Source: G965267335 sp965267335 (GTDB lineage Bacteria; Bacteroidota; Bacteroidia; Cytophagales; JAAEPT01). Taken from it: DNA of 64,000 nucleotides. Both the position numbers and the translations under genes were made by a program. The notes beneath the pieces are model-generated. The model made no database searches. It saw nothing but the letters and a program-made list of their open reading frames with translations, and was not told where the DNA came from. How positions within the stretch are numbered: position 1 is the stretch's first letter; the number at the start of each line of letters is the position of its first letter. The stretch covers positions 2,542,001 through 2,606,000 of the forward strand of contig OZ253953.1 in the NCBI GenBank assembly GCA_965267335.1, given 5' to 3'. Shown piece after piece: positions 54,172 through 63,133 of this stretch.

Positions 54172-55182
54172 ATGAAAAAATTACTTTTTACAGGACTTCT
54201 GCTGAGTTCTATCTATGCTGAAAAAGCCTTTGGCCAGGCCTATGGCAATGCTTATGACAACCAGTTGATACAGGCCAACTCCCGTCATAATGATCTTTAT
54301 TACAACAAACCAGCATTCAAGTTTGAAGCTCAGGCTGGAAACCCGGGCAGGGGTGGAATGACCTTCGATATTAACGTTCTGACGAATGTGAAGCCTGACA
54401 GCTATGTCGCTATGTTTAATATCACCCAGGTGGGAGAAACAGCTTCGGCTACCGATAGTCTTGCTTCATCAAGAATCGAAAGCTTCAAGAAAGACTTGGT
54501 TCAGTATGGAGTGGAGGAGTCTGATATACTCACCGACATGATATCATTTATACCGGTGTACGAAGTGCAAGTGGAGAAGAAGCTATTTAGCAAAACGTAC
54601 AATGAAGTCCCGAAGGGCTTTGAACTGCAAAAGAACGTTCATGTTCGTTTCAAGGATATCAACAAACTGGATAAGTTATTAGCTGCGGCTGCCAGGAATG
54701 AAATTTACGATTTCATCAAGGTTGATTATTTTATTGAGAATACTTTAGAAATATGGGATAAAATGATGAATCGAACGGCTGAATTTTTGACAAAGAAGAA
54801 GTCCTTTTATAAAAAGATTGGTTACGATCTGGACTCCATGAATCTGGATATTGCAGATGATCAGAATATTGCTTTTCCTGCGGATAGATATAAGTCATAT
54901 ACAGCTTTTAATCAGACTTCAATTGATGCGATTAAAAAGAAGCACGATGTCGTTGAGTCTAAGAAACAGGTTACTAAATACTACAGCAAACTGCCCTATC
55001 ACCGATATGATGCTGTTATGAATCCTGAAATTCTGGAACCCGCAGTACAGTTTACCTATTCACTAAAACTCTCTTATACCAAGAAGCCGGAAAAACCGAA
55101 AGTGGTAGAAAAGGTCAAGGAGGTCAAGAAGCATTTCTTTATATCCGAGAGTGGTGATGCGAAGGTGATTCCGTTAAACTAA
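54172..55182 (+). CDS. SIMPL (DUF541) domain protein
   Basis: 336 residues from ATG 54172 (signal peptide ending KAFGQ); an upstream in-frame ATG at 54088 would overlap HrpB. It contains a VAMFNITQVGETASATDSLASSRI segment followed by VEESDILTDMISFIP and a V-H-V-R-F-K-D-I-N-K-L-D-K-L pattern, as in SIMPL/DUF541 proteins that are exported and of unknown function. Lys-rich C-terminal tail. Likely periplasmic or surface. Confidence 0.8.
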   Translation: MKKLLFTGLLLSSIYAEKAFGQAYGNAYDNQLIQANSRHNDLYYNKPAFKFEAQAGNPGRGGMTFDINVLTNVKPDSYVAMFNITQVGETASATDSLASSRIESFKKDLVQYGVEESDILTDMISFIPVYEVQVEKKLFSKTYNEVPKGFELQKNVHVRFKDINKLDKLLAAAARNEIYDFIKVDYFIENTLEIWDKMMNRTAEFLTKKKSFYKKIGYDLDSMNLDIADDQNIAFPADRYKSYTAFNQTSIDAIKKKHDVVESKKQVTKYYSKLPYHRYDAVMNPEILEPAVQFTYSLKLSYTKKPEKPKVVEKVKEVKKHFFISESGDAKVIPLN

Positions 55183-55190
55183 TCCGATAA

Positions 55191-55220
55191 GAGGCCAGCC
55201 AATAAGGTTGGCCTCTCTCT
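55191..55220 (+). terminator. Intrinsic terminator after the SIMPL gene
   Basis: 10-bp stem with one G-T pair (55191-55200 with 55206-55215) and a 5-base loop, followed by TCTCTTACC. It is 8 bases past the stop codon. Confidence 0.7.
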
Positions 55221-55278
55221 TACCTGACTTTCTGAGATTAAATTTGACATGGGTCTGATATTTTTTTATCCTATTAGT

Positions 55279-55578
55279 ATGAGACATTACGACACACTTA
55301 CAGAAACAATAAATGAATTAGGAAAATTAGGCTATTCAGATCAGTTCAAAGCGATTGAAAACGGGATAGTATCAATGGAAACCAAGAACCTCTATGAACC
55401 GAACGATCTTGAAATTACGGGGATCTACAGGTTCGAAGGGGAGACTAATCCCAGTGATGCATCTGAAGTCCTGGTGATAGAGTCTGAAGATGGGCAGAAG
55501 GGTACTTTGGTTCTATCATATGGGGCAAAGAACGATCAGGAAACTGACTTGATTAGGGAAATACCCGTGGTAAGATAG
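55279..55578 (+). CDS. Small conserved Bacteroidota protein
   Basis: 99 residues from ATG 55279. Pattern YDTLTETINELGKLGYSD, LYEPNDLEITGIYRFEGETNPSDAS, then VIESEDGQKGTLVLSYGA. This matches a family of small Bacteroidota proteins often labelled phosphoribosylpyrophosphate synthetase, a name not supported by any PRPP-binding motif. Cytoplasmic, role unknown. Confidence 0.75.
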   Translation: MRHYDTLTETINELGKLGYSDQFKAIENGIVSMETKNLYEPNDLEITGIYRFEGETNPSDASEVLVIESEDGQKGTLVLSYGAKNDQETDLIREIPVVR

Positions 55579-55637
55579 TAAGTTGAATTGTTAGAATTTT
55601 TTTAGATTTTTCGTCACTATTCTAAGGCTGGTTTGTC

Positions 55638-58600
55638 ATGATTATGGAAACCAACCGAAGAATGATGAGACTTACACTTACCTTGCTGGTTTGTAGTATT
55701 CTAAATACTGCATATTGCCAGACCTCTACACTGCTTGGCTTTGATGGATCAGGTAGACTTACTTACAATCCTGATGCTAATGGAAATGTTATACCCGACT
55801 TTAGCTATGTTGGATATCATCATGGTGAGCAGGATATTCCCGATGTTCCTATCGTCCATACAATTTCTCCAGTTAGCGGAGACAATAGATTACATATTCA
55901 GGCGGCTATCGATGCTGTTGAATCTATGACTCCTGATGCTAACGGGTTTAGAGGAGCCCTGTTATTGCAAGCCGGAACTTATAATGTGAGTAATACACTC
56001 TACATACAGGAAAGTGGTGTTGTAATAAGGGGAGAAGGAAACTCGACTGTCGTTAACGCCACTGGAACCTTTCAACATTCGCTCTTTCAATTCCAGGGAG
56101 ATGGCGGGACAAGTAATATTAGTTCTTCCGAAAAAGAAATTATAGATAATTATGTGCCTATCGGGGCACAATCTTTTACAGTGGAATCCGGGCATAGTTT
56201 TCTGCCAGGTGACCGAATATACCTGCAAATAGCACCCAACCAAAGCTGGATCAATATGTTAGGTATGCACGATTTAAGCAGTAGCGATCCGGGTGATACG
56301 GACTGGACCCCATCAGCATATACATTACGATACAAAAGGTATGTTACTGAAGTCAGTGGTGATGTCATTACTATTGATGCACCAGTGGTTGATCCCATTG
56401 TTGACGGATACGCAACTGGTTCCATATACAAGTATACCTGGAACAACAGGTTAGAAGAAGTTGGAATAGAAAATATCAGGCTGGAATCATCATATACAAG
56501 TGATTCGGACGAGAACCATGCCTGGCATGCAGTATCGTTTAGCAATACTGAAAACGCATGGATGCAGAACGTAAATGCTTATTACTTCGGGTATTCCTGC
56601 GCTAACATTAGCAGCAGTTGTTACAAAATTTCGGTACTCAGCTGTAGTATGATTGATCCAAAATCACAAACCACCGGTGGCCGTAAATATTCCTTTAATT
56701 GTAATGGACAACAAATTCTTTTCAAGGACTGTTATGCCTGGGGCGGCCGTCACGACTACGTTACTGGAGCAAGGGTACCCGGTCCCAACACTTTTGTGAA
56801 CTGTGTCTCTGAAAATCAGAAATCTACCACAGGTCCACACCATCGATGGGCCACTGGCCAATTATATGACAATGTAGTGGGAGACAAAGATTTTGCCGCT
56901 GAGAACAGAGAGACCTCGGGGTCAGGACATGGTTGGGCTGGTGCGCAGATTATGTTTTGGAATTGTACAACCACTACCAAGTTTGTTATGCATGATCCCC
57001 CCGGAGATCATATGAATTGGTGTATCGGTTGCTCTGGAACAATAACAAATGTTGGTTTCATGTCGACAGAACCCTATGCCTATGTTGAGTCCCAAAATAA
57101 TGCATTACTTCCCACAAGCCTTTATGAGAAACAACTTTGTGATCGATTGGTACTTCCTGGATGTACAGCTACGCCAACCTGTGAAGATGTTAGTGCCAGC
57201 TCGAATGATGGCAATATACCAGCAAATGTATTAGATAATGATCTGAATACCAGATGGTCTGCCGATGGAGATGGGCAGTATATTCAATTTTGTTTGGGGC
57301 AACTAGTTGATATCAACAGGATTGATATCGCCTTCTTCAACGGAGATCAACGTACTTCTACATTTGATATACTGGCATCAGAAGACGGATTATCATGGAC
57401 AACAGTTCAATCCGGACTCACCAGCAGCGGAATAAGCTTAGAATTGGAGCCTTTTACCTTTCCTATGATAACTGCTCAATATATTAGAATAGTTGGCCAC
57501 GGAAATAGTGCAAATACCTGGAACAGCTATACGGAAGTTGATATCAGACAAGACAATATTCCATACAACGGAACAGCACATGTGATTCCCGGGCTGATTG
57601 AGTCTGAGGAATATGACTTTGGGGGAAAAGATATATCATGGTATGATGACACTGAAGGAAATGAAGGAGGGGAGCTGAGAACGGATGATGTAGATGTACA
57701 AACTTCAAGTGAAAATGGATACAATATTGGATGGGTTTCAGCCGATGAATGGCTGGAGTATACTGTAGATGTTACGGCAACCGGGTATTATGATTTCAAT
57801 TTGAGGATGGCATCTACTGGGGCTGGCCGCTTTCTGAGAGTTGAAATGGATGGTGTAGATATTACCGGTTCGATAGAAGCACCTAATACCGGAGATTATC
57901 AAGCCTATGAAACGGTGACTGTACCGAATATCAACCTGACACAAGGGGAAAAGGTAATGCGTATATACTTCGAATCAAACAGTATGAACATAACCTACAT
58001 CAATGTAACTGCTAGCGATGTTGATTGTAATGGTGATCCTTCCGGAACCGCATCAGTAGATAACTGTGGAGTCTGCTCTGGCGGGTCTACTGGAGTCCCC
58101 CCTAATTCTACTTGTGTACAAGATTGCAATGGTGACTGGAATGGCACTGCTTCAGTAGATAATTGTGGAGTATGTTCGGGAGGAAATACAGGGGTGACAC
58201 CTAATTCGACATGTACTCAGGATTGTGCCGGAGATTGGGGAGGGGCAGCAAGTATTGATGATTGTGGTGCATGCTCTGGAGGGAACTCAGGTATCATACC
58301 GAACTCCACTTGCACTCAAGACTGTAATGGTGATTGGGGGGGCTCTGCTTACATTGATGGGTGCGGTCAATGTGTAGAAGGTAATACCGGAGAATTGCCC
58401 TGTGCTGATGATTGTAACGGTGATCCAGGCGGATCAGCATCAATCGATGATTGCGGTGTCTGCTCAGACGGATTGACCGGGGTTACACCAAACTCGACAT
58501 GTGCTCAGGACTGCAATGGTGACTGGGATGGTAAGGCTACAATAGATAATTGCGGTATCTGCTCAGGCGGATTAACTGGAACTACTCCTAATTCCACTTG

Positions 58601-58931
58601 TGCTCAGGACTGTAATGGTGATTGGGGGGGTACTGCATCTATAGATGTGTGTGGAGTCTGTTCGGGGGGAAATACCGGGCTGGTACCGGAAACCAACACT
58701 GATAATTGTGTCACATCAATAGCAGATCAGGAATCAAATTTAGTATATCTGTATCCAAACCCTACTTCGGGCATAGTTAACCTATCGCTCACCTCAGATT
58801 GGGTTTTGTCTAATGTTGTTGGTGAAATCCTTCAGTCAGGACACGGAAGTCATATTGACTTAACTTTTTTACCTAGTGGTATGTACTTTGTAGAAATAGG
58901 GGGACGGAATATAAAACTCTTAAAAGATTAA
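55638..58931 (+). CDS. Secreted beta-helix polysaccharide-active protein with CBM32- and CBM6-type domains and T9SS sorting domain
   Basis: 1097 residues, signal peptide ending NTAYCQ. The N-terminal beta-helix (~30-500; IQAAIDAVESMTPD, LLQAGTYNVSNTLYIQESGVVIRGEG) resembles the protein at 20393-22429. Next comes an F5/8-type (CBM32) domain (~515-640: ASSNDGNIPANVLDNDLNTRWSADG), then a CBM6-like domain (~645-790: IESEEYDFGG, YNIGWVSADEWLEYTVDV). DCNGD-type repeats of ~33 residues (about seven, 796-1020) and a T9SS type A domain (YPNPTSG...) follow. Probably a lyase or hydrolase for an acidic algal polysaccharide; exact substrate unknown. Confidence 0.85.
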   Translation: MIMETNRRMMRLTLTLLVCSILNTAYCQTSTLLGFDGSGRLTYNPDANGNVIPDFSYVGYHHGEQDIPDVPIVHTISPVSGDNRLHIQAAIDAVESMTPDANGFRGALLLQAGTYNVSNTLYIQESGVVIRGEGNSTVVNATGTFQHSLFQFQGDGGTSNISSSEKEIIDNYVPIGAQSFTVESGHSFLPGDRIYLQIAPNQSWINMLGMHDLSSSDPGDTDWTPSAYTLRYKRYVTEVSGDVITIDAPVVDPIVDGYATGSIYKYTWNNRLEEVGIENIRLESSYTSDSDENHAWHAVSFSNTENAWMQNVNAYYFGYSCANISSSCYKISVLSCSMIDPKSQTTGGRKYSFNCNGQQILFKDCYAWGGRHDYVTGARVPGPNTFVNCVSENQKSTTGPHHRWATGQLYDNVVGDKDFAAENRETSGSGHGWAGAQIMFWNCTTTTKFVMHDPPGDHMNWCIGCSGTITNVGFMSTEPYAYVESQNNALLPTSLYEKQLCDRLVLPGCTATPTCEDVSASSNDGNIPANVLDNDLNTRWSADGDGQYIQFCLGQLVDINRIDIAFFNGDQRTSTFDILASEDGLSWTTVQSGLTSSGISLELEPFTFPMITAQYIRIVGHGNSANTWNSYTEVDIRQDNIPYNGTAHVIPGLIESEEYDFGGKDISWYDDTEGNEGGELRTDDVDVQTSSENGYNIGWVSADEWLEYTVDVTATGYYDFNLRMASTGAGRFLRVEMDGVDITGSIEAPNTGDYQAYETVTVPNINLTQGEKVMRIYFESNSMNITYINVTASDVDCNGDPSGTASVDNCGVCSGGSTGVPPNSTCVQDCNGDWNGTASVDNCGVCSGGNTGVTPNSTCTQDCAGDWGGAASIDDCGACSGGNSGIIPNSTCTQDCNGDWGGSAYIDGCGQCVEGNTGELPCADDCNGDPGGSASIDDCGVCSDGLTGVTPNSTCAQDCNGDWDGKATIDNCGICSGGLTGTTPNSTCAQDCNGDWGGTASIDVCGVCSGGNTGLVPETNTDNCVTSIADQESNLVYLYPNPTSGIVNLSLTSDWVLSNVVGEILQSGHGSHIDLTFLPSGMYFVEIGGRNIKLLKD
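58023..58694 (+). repeat. About seven DCNGD-type linker repeats, diverged form
   Basis: The repeats encode units with D-C-N-G-D, a GG or GT turn, D-N/D-C-G-V-C-S-G-G and T-P-N-S-T-C. Unlike the perfect 90-bp copies in the GH9 gene, these have drifted at DNA level and mostly use a longer unit. Confidence 0.85.
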
Positions 58932-58944
58932 TCCAGCGATGGAG

Positions 58945-58980
58945 AGGAGTCATGAACTGCCTGTTTGTGGCTCCTTTTAT
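58945..58980 (+). terminator. Probable terminator between convergent genes
   Basis: AGGAGTCA at 58945-58952 pairs with TGGCTCCT at 58968-58975 (one G-T pair), followed by TTTTAT, just after the beta-helix gene and before the end of the LRR gene. Confidence 0.5.
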
Positions 58981-60335
58981 CTAGCTAATGTGACACCAAT
59001 TTTTCTGTTTCCATTTACTATGATGACATAGTAATCATAACTCATGAGCTCACCATTTTGGTTGGTGCCATCCCAGTAGGCCGGGAGCTCAAGTTCCTTT
59101 ACTACTTGCCCTCGTTTATCATAAACGACAGCTGAACCTTCTCCTTCAATCAAAAACTGATCGGCATATCCATCTCCATTAGGGGAGAACGCATGAGGCT
59201 CTTCCTGTTTGTGGTCATTTATTACAAACAGATAGACATCTCTTGTATCGAGGCTCGCGGTATCAAGAATAGTGTTTCTGATTTCACATTTATAAATGCC
59301 CTCATCTGCTAATCCAACATTGGAGATAGTCAGTGTCCCGGTGGTAGTGCTGTCAAATGGTGAGTAGTCTTTTTTCCACAAATAATAATTGCTGGTAACC
59401 CCTTGATCAAAGTTTAAGGTCCAGTTCCAGGTATCACCAACTTCTACATAGACTGTGTCTTTATCTCCTAATGGAAATTGCTGGTCATACAATGGAGAGT
59501 TTGTGCCGAAAGCGGCCCAGGAGCTGTTTAGACTTAAGAAATCTTCAAATGACAGATAATTTGTATGAATGTAAAACTGAGGATCATTCGACAGGTCAAT
59601 GTCTGGTATGGATTCAAATCGATTATTACTGATTCGGGCAGATTGGAGAACAGGCTTGTTAATTAATCCATCAAGCTGAGTAAGGTTGTTAGTACTTGCG
59701 ATCAACCAATCAAGATTTGTCATATTGACCAATGATTCGACATAGGTCAGTTGGTTGTTCTGGATTTGCAACTCTATAACGTTTGGTAGGTTCAGGCAAC
59801 CAATTATACTGTCCAGTTCATTACCATATAGGTAGAGATATTCCATTAGTGGAAAGTTGCTTATATCAAGGACAGATGGAAGATTGTTGTTACCAAGATT
59901 GAGTCGAAGTAAAGTACCGGGTAATGCAGGAAAGTGATTGATTGCGTTGTCGTTGGCAATAAACCTTTTCAATTGAGTTAGCCCGGTAAGATCTGGAACA
60001 GTCTGGATGTTGTTGCTGGTCAAATATACTTCTTCAAGGCTGTCAATTTGTGTTAGTATGCTGACATCGGAAATTTGATTATTACCCAGATACAAAAGCC
60101 TTACTTTGGGAAAATACTGTAATAGGCTAATGTCCTCGATATTTCGATTAGAGCAAGATAAATTCGTGTTGTGGTTGTTGGCAGCGCTTATGATTAAGTC
60201 TTCATTACCATCCAGCAATGATGGATGAGTCTCCAGAATACAGTTCTTCAATGAGGTGTCACTAATTACAACTGTTTGTCCTACTATTGAAAACGATAGA
60301 AACAAGAAGGCTATATGCAGTATGAGTTTTCTCAA
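58977..60335 (-). CDS. Leucine-rich-repeat surface protein with gliding-type C-terminal domain
   Basis: 452 residues, signal peptide ending SIVGQ. LRR units (~50-260) have the pattern L-x-x-L-x-L-x-x-N-x-I/L (LLYLGNNQISDVS, YLTSNNIQTVPDLT). An Ig-like region (~280-380) and a CHU_C-type domain follow, the latter beginning EEPHAFSPNGDGYAD and closing with ELPAYWDGTNQNG...YYVIIVNG. So it is likely exported by the T9SS and displayed on the surface. Its ATG overlaps the anti-sigma stop by 4 bases, making it the last gene of the sigma operon. Confidence 0.85.
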   Translation of the reverse strand: MRKLILHIAFLFLSFSIVGQTVVISDTSLKNCILETHPSLLDGNEDLIISAANNHNTNLSCSNRNIEDISLLQYFPKVRLLYLGNNQISDVSILTQIDSLEEVYLTSNNIQTVPDLTGLTQLKRFIANDNAINHFPALPGTLLRLNLGNNNLPSVLDISNFPLMEYLYLYGNELDSIIGCLNLPNVIELQIQNNQLTYVESLVNMTNLDWLIASTNNLTQLDGLINKPVLQSARISNNRFESIPDIDLSNDPQFYIHTNYLSFEDFLSLNSSWAAFGTNSPLYDQQFPLGDKDTVYVEVGDTWNWTLNFDQGVTSNYYLWKKDYSPFDSTTTGTLTISNVGLADEGIYKCEIRNTILDTASLDTRDVYLFVINDHKQEEPHAFSPNGDGYADQFLIEGEGSAVVYDKRGQVVKELELPAYWDGTNQNGELMSYDYYVIIVNGNRKIGVTLAR

Positions 60336-61447
60336 GGAATTATGGTTAAGTAATCTTTATCGATCAATTTACCGTTTTTATAGATTAGATAAATATATGT
60401 ATCGGCATTTGCCGGGGAGCCATTTTTTCCAACACCATTCCACTTAATGCTTTCTCCTTCCGACTCAAACTGTATATTGCCGGCCTTATCCCGAATTATA
60501 ATCTTTACGTTACCCAGATCAGATTTATATTCCCATTCTTCATAAGCAGGTGAAAAGCTCTTCGCAGGCTCGTAACAACTCTCCTCGACAACCTCAAAAA
60601 GAACAGGTGAGGAGGTCTTACAATTATTAGCGTCATAGGCATCGATCCAATATTCGCCTGCAGAAAGATTTTTTATTTGGTTTTCTGAATAAATAATCTC
60701 GCTTCCTTTAAGCTTAAATGTATATGGCGCTTTACCTCCCTGGGTACTTAGTTTAATTATTGCATCTGATTTATTGATACAGGTTTTGGTTGCGGTACCG
60801 CTCAATTTAATTTGCTTACCGGCACAGATGTCTATTGGTTCAGTATCTGTTTTATCAACCAATTCAATCGGGTTTTCGTCTGCCAAACTCTGGATATCTT
60901 CAATTACTTCTTCGGTTTCCTGTATGCTTATGTTCTCTTGAGTTTGAATGCTTGGGTGCAAAGTCAAATTTTGATCTGTTGATTGTTCTGATTTCCGGGT
61001 ATTTCTGATCGGGTTATTTTGCTTAGACGTATTTTTAGTTTCCTTAATAGGTTCCTCAATATCGACTGATTTTTGATTAGCCTGCTGAGTCGGGTTGTCA
61101 ATAATATTTTCTTTTGAAATCTTCGGAGAATCAACAGGCACCGGTTGGTCATTTTTAGGCCAGAACAACACAGATAATGATATAACAATAGTACCCGCAC
61201 CAATCATGAGTAGTCTTTTGGTTTGTCTCCGTACCTTTTTTGATTTCGCGTATAAACCAATTTCTTTTTTCAGATCAACCACCCGACTGGTTAATACCAC
61301 ATTATTGGCAATTTGCTGAAGTTCTACCTCACTTCTGAGTTCGGCATCAGTAGACATTAATTGTTCAAAGGCCTTACGTTCCTGATCACTCATCTCACCC
61401 ATGAGGTAAGAATCAATTTGAAGATATGTTGATTCGCTATTATTCAC
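60332..61447 (-). CDS. Anti-sigma factor with SprB-like repeat and gliding-type C-terminal segment
   Basis: 371 residues. Residues 1-72 are a cytoplasmic anti-sigma-like domain (YLMGEMSDQERKAFEQLMSTD, typical of Bacteroidota anti-sigma N-termini, without a zinc motif). A single membrane helix (~79-96, LLMIGAGTIVISLSVLFW) is followed by a long Thr/Glu/Asn-rich spacer (~100-205). A SprB-type repeat comes next (~210-290: CAGKQIKLSGT, GGKAPYTFKLKGSE, SAGEYWIDAYDANNC), and last a CHU_C-like end (SFSPAYEEWEYKSDLGNVKIIIRD, SIKWNGVGKNG). It overlaps the sigma gene and the LRR gene by 4 bases each. The outer part could sense T9SS cargo or export state. Confidence 0.8.
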   Translation of the reverse strand: MNNSESTYLQIDSYLMGEMSDQERKAFEQLMSTDAELRSEVELQQIANNVVLTSRVVDLKKEIGLYAKSKKVRRQTKRLLMIGAGTIVISLSVLFWPKNDQPVPVDSPKISKENIIDNPTQQANQKSVDIEEPIKETKNTSKQNNPIRNTRKSEQSTDQNLTLHPSIQTQENISIQETEEVIEDIQSLADENPIELVDKTDTEPIDICAGKQIKLSGTATKTCINKSDAIIKLSTQGGKAPYTFKLKGSEIIYSENQIKNLSAGEYWIDAYDANNCKTSSPVLFEVVEESCYEPAKSFSPAYEEWEYKSDLGNVKIIIRDKAGNIQFESEGESIKWNGVGKNGSPANADTYIYLIYKNGKLIDKDYLTIIP

Positions 61448-62004
61448 TGTTTCAATACCTGAAGTATTTCTTCATCTTCTTTAATCAGTTCTTTAAGCTT
61501 CTGCTTGCAGCGGTAGTTGTAGGTTTTCACTACACCTTCGCTGCTGAAGTTCATTATTTTGGCTATTTCAGATAATTTTTTTCTATCAAATAAGTGAAGT
61601 GACAAAAGTTGCTTGCATTGTTCACCTATTTTGTTGAGCATCTCCTGGATGACGTTCCATTTCTCTGTTTCAAGTAATGGATTTTCATCGATCAGTACGA
61701 TGGTTTCATTTTCTAGTGTAGTTTCCTTCGCGACATCATCACGAAGTAGCGTATAGTACCGGTTTCTGGCTACCCCAAAAAGGTAGTTACTTACCGAATA
61801 TCCTGCTTTATACTTGCCGGACTTTACAGTAAGTATCAGGGCGACAACTGCATCCTGAAAGCAGTCCTCAGCTTGTTGGCGATTTCCTCTTTTACTTTTA
61901 ATGAACTTAACAATAGAAGGTAATACGTGTTTGTACAGTTCATTAAACACTTTTTGGTTGTCACCAGAGCCAATTGCATCAATTATTTCAGCATCATTTA
62001 TCAC
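61444..62004 (-). CDS. ECF-type RNA polymerase sigma factor
   Basis: 186 residues. Region 2 (YKHVLPSIVKFIKSKRGNRQQAEDCFQDAVVALI, YLFGVARNRYY) and region 4 (LLSLHLFDRKKLSEIAKIMNFSSEGVVKTYNYRCKQKL) match ECF sigma factors; regions 1.1 and 3 are absent. It directs transcription of a small regulon and is presumably held by the membrane anti-sigma factor encoded next (4-base overlap). A bipartite motif upstream (62018-62045) also occurs before the GH-A gene, which suggests autoregulation. Confidence 0.92.
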   Translation of the reverse strand: MINDAEIIDAIGSGDNQKVFNELYKHVLPSIVKFIKSKRGNRQQAEDCFQDAVVALILTVKSGKYKAGYSVSNYLFGVARNRYYTLLRDDVAKETTLENETIVLIDENPLLETEKWNVIQEMLNKIGEQCKQLLSLHLFDRKKLSEIAKIMNFSSEGVVKTYNYRCKQKLKELIKEDEEILQVLKQ

Positions 62005-62017
62005 CCTCTGTTACTAG

Positions 62018-62045
62018 TTATCTTACCGCGGAAAAAGGTGAACAA
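62018..62045 (-). promoter_or_regulatory. Candidate ECF sigma promoter of the sigma operon
   Basis: On the minus strand: TTGTTCACCTTTTT, then 9 bases, then GATAA, ending 13 bases before the sigma start codon. The same 14-mer, spacer length and GATAA occur at 63034-63061 upstream of the GH-A gene. This fits -35/-10 elements of an ECF sigma factor. Confidence 0.6.
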
Positions 62046-62117
62046 ATATGTCTAAAAAAAGTCAAATGATTTTTTCCTTTGGGAGCAGTTCAAAATTCTT
62101 GCTTATATTTCTGGCGA

Positions 62118-62963
62118 ATGCGCACCTTACTACTGATACTGATTTTACCATCCGTAGCATTCAGTCAACCCGCTTTGCAAATACGTAGAGGGACAATATT
62201 ATTTGATCAAGATAATTTGCAATATGCTGGAGCTCTGTGTGATACATCTACCTATCTCTATGTAGGCAGCCAATCATTAACGGGAGCGTTTAATAATATC
62301 AGAAATTTCTATGGAGCCGTGAATTACCAATTCAGCTCAGAACGAATCAAGCAATCGGTTGGAGTAGGCATAAAGAGTTTACAAACAGGAGAGCTTATTA
62401 GTGAAAACTATGTTGGAAGCTGGTATAGTTTGTATTTGCCATTGAGGTCTCAGTTTGGAATTACAGTGGCTGCCAATGCGGAACTGATCAATAACTCATT
62501 CAAAGGTACTTCTGTTGTGGCAGGTGGTGGAGATTTAGGAATGACTTTCGGCTTGTCATCGATGTTGAGATGGAAAAGGCATAGCGTTGGAGTGACTCTC
62601 AATCAAATTAATTCTCCGGAACTGATTCCTTTGGGACAGCCATTGATTTACCCAATTTTTATAACAGGTTATATGGAAGCAGTTCTGGTTAAGATGAAAG
62701 ACTTTCAACTTAGTATTCTTTATCAAGGGATTTTTTATGAGATAAATAAAATTCAAAGAGCAAAAGTTCAGGGTATTTATCAAGAACTATTCATGGGAGG
62801 GATAATGGTTTCAAAGGAGGAGCTTGCTTTTCATGTAGGTGTGAACAGATTCCGATTGGGAAACCATAGTACAAGTATTCATATGGCTTACCAGACACCA
62901 CTCAGTCAATCCACTATTTCTTCCTTTTCTGTTCTTCAGGTACATCTTGGTTATAACTTTTAA
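62118..62963 (+). CDS. PorP/SprF-like type IX secretion outer membrane protein
   Basis: 281 residues from ATG 62118 (signal peptide MRTLLLILILPSVAFSQ). Mature start PALQIRRGTILFDQDNLQYAGA is a diverged version of the N-P-A-x-A-G entry, and the rest is a beta-barrel pattern with many aromatic strand ends, closing with VLQVHLGYNF. Family assignment is weaker than for the gene at 3662. It is divergent from the sigma operon (73 bases from the shared motif), whose LRR product has a CHU_C end, consistent with a dedicated export or anchoring partner. Confidence 0.7.
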   Translation: MRTLLLILILPSVAFSQPALQIRRGTILFDQDNLQYAGALCDTSTYLYVGSQSLTGAFNNIRNFYGAVNYQFSSERIKQSVGVGIKSLQTGELISENYVGSWYSLYLPLRSQFGITVAANAELINNSFKGTSVVAGGGDLGMTFGLSSMLRWKRHSVGVTLNQINSPELIPLGQPLIYPIFITGYMEAVLVKMKDFQLSILYQGIFYEINKIQRAKVQGIYQELFMGGIMVSKEELAFHVGVNRFRLGNHSTSIHMAYQTPLSQSTISSFSVLQVHLGYNF

Positions 62964-63033
62964 CGTATACAATACTCATATAGTCAGGTCTTTGTGATTT
63001 ATTACATTGAAATCTGAAAATTTTTCCTTGGAA

Positions 63034-63061
63034 TTGTTCACCTTTTTAAGTCCAAGGATAA
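63034..63061 (+). promoter_or_regulatory. Candidate ECF sigma promoter of the GH-A gene
   Basis: TTGTTCACCTTTTT-N9-GATAA, identical in core and spacing to the site upstream of the ECF sigma gene. A start site near 63070 would give a ~65-base leader. Confidence 0.6.
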
Positions 63062-63133
63062 GTCTATAATAGGAACCTATTTGTTTGAACCGGATTACCC
63101 AAAATCCGTTTTAAAAACCAGAGATAAAATTTT

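Noticed and set aside
55279..55578. Label phosphoribosylpyrophosphate synthetase for the 99-residue protein
   Set aside because: The family name is in common use for similar small proteins, but no PRPP-binding or kinase motif is present, so the function was left open.
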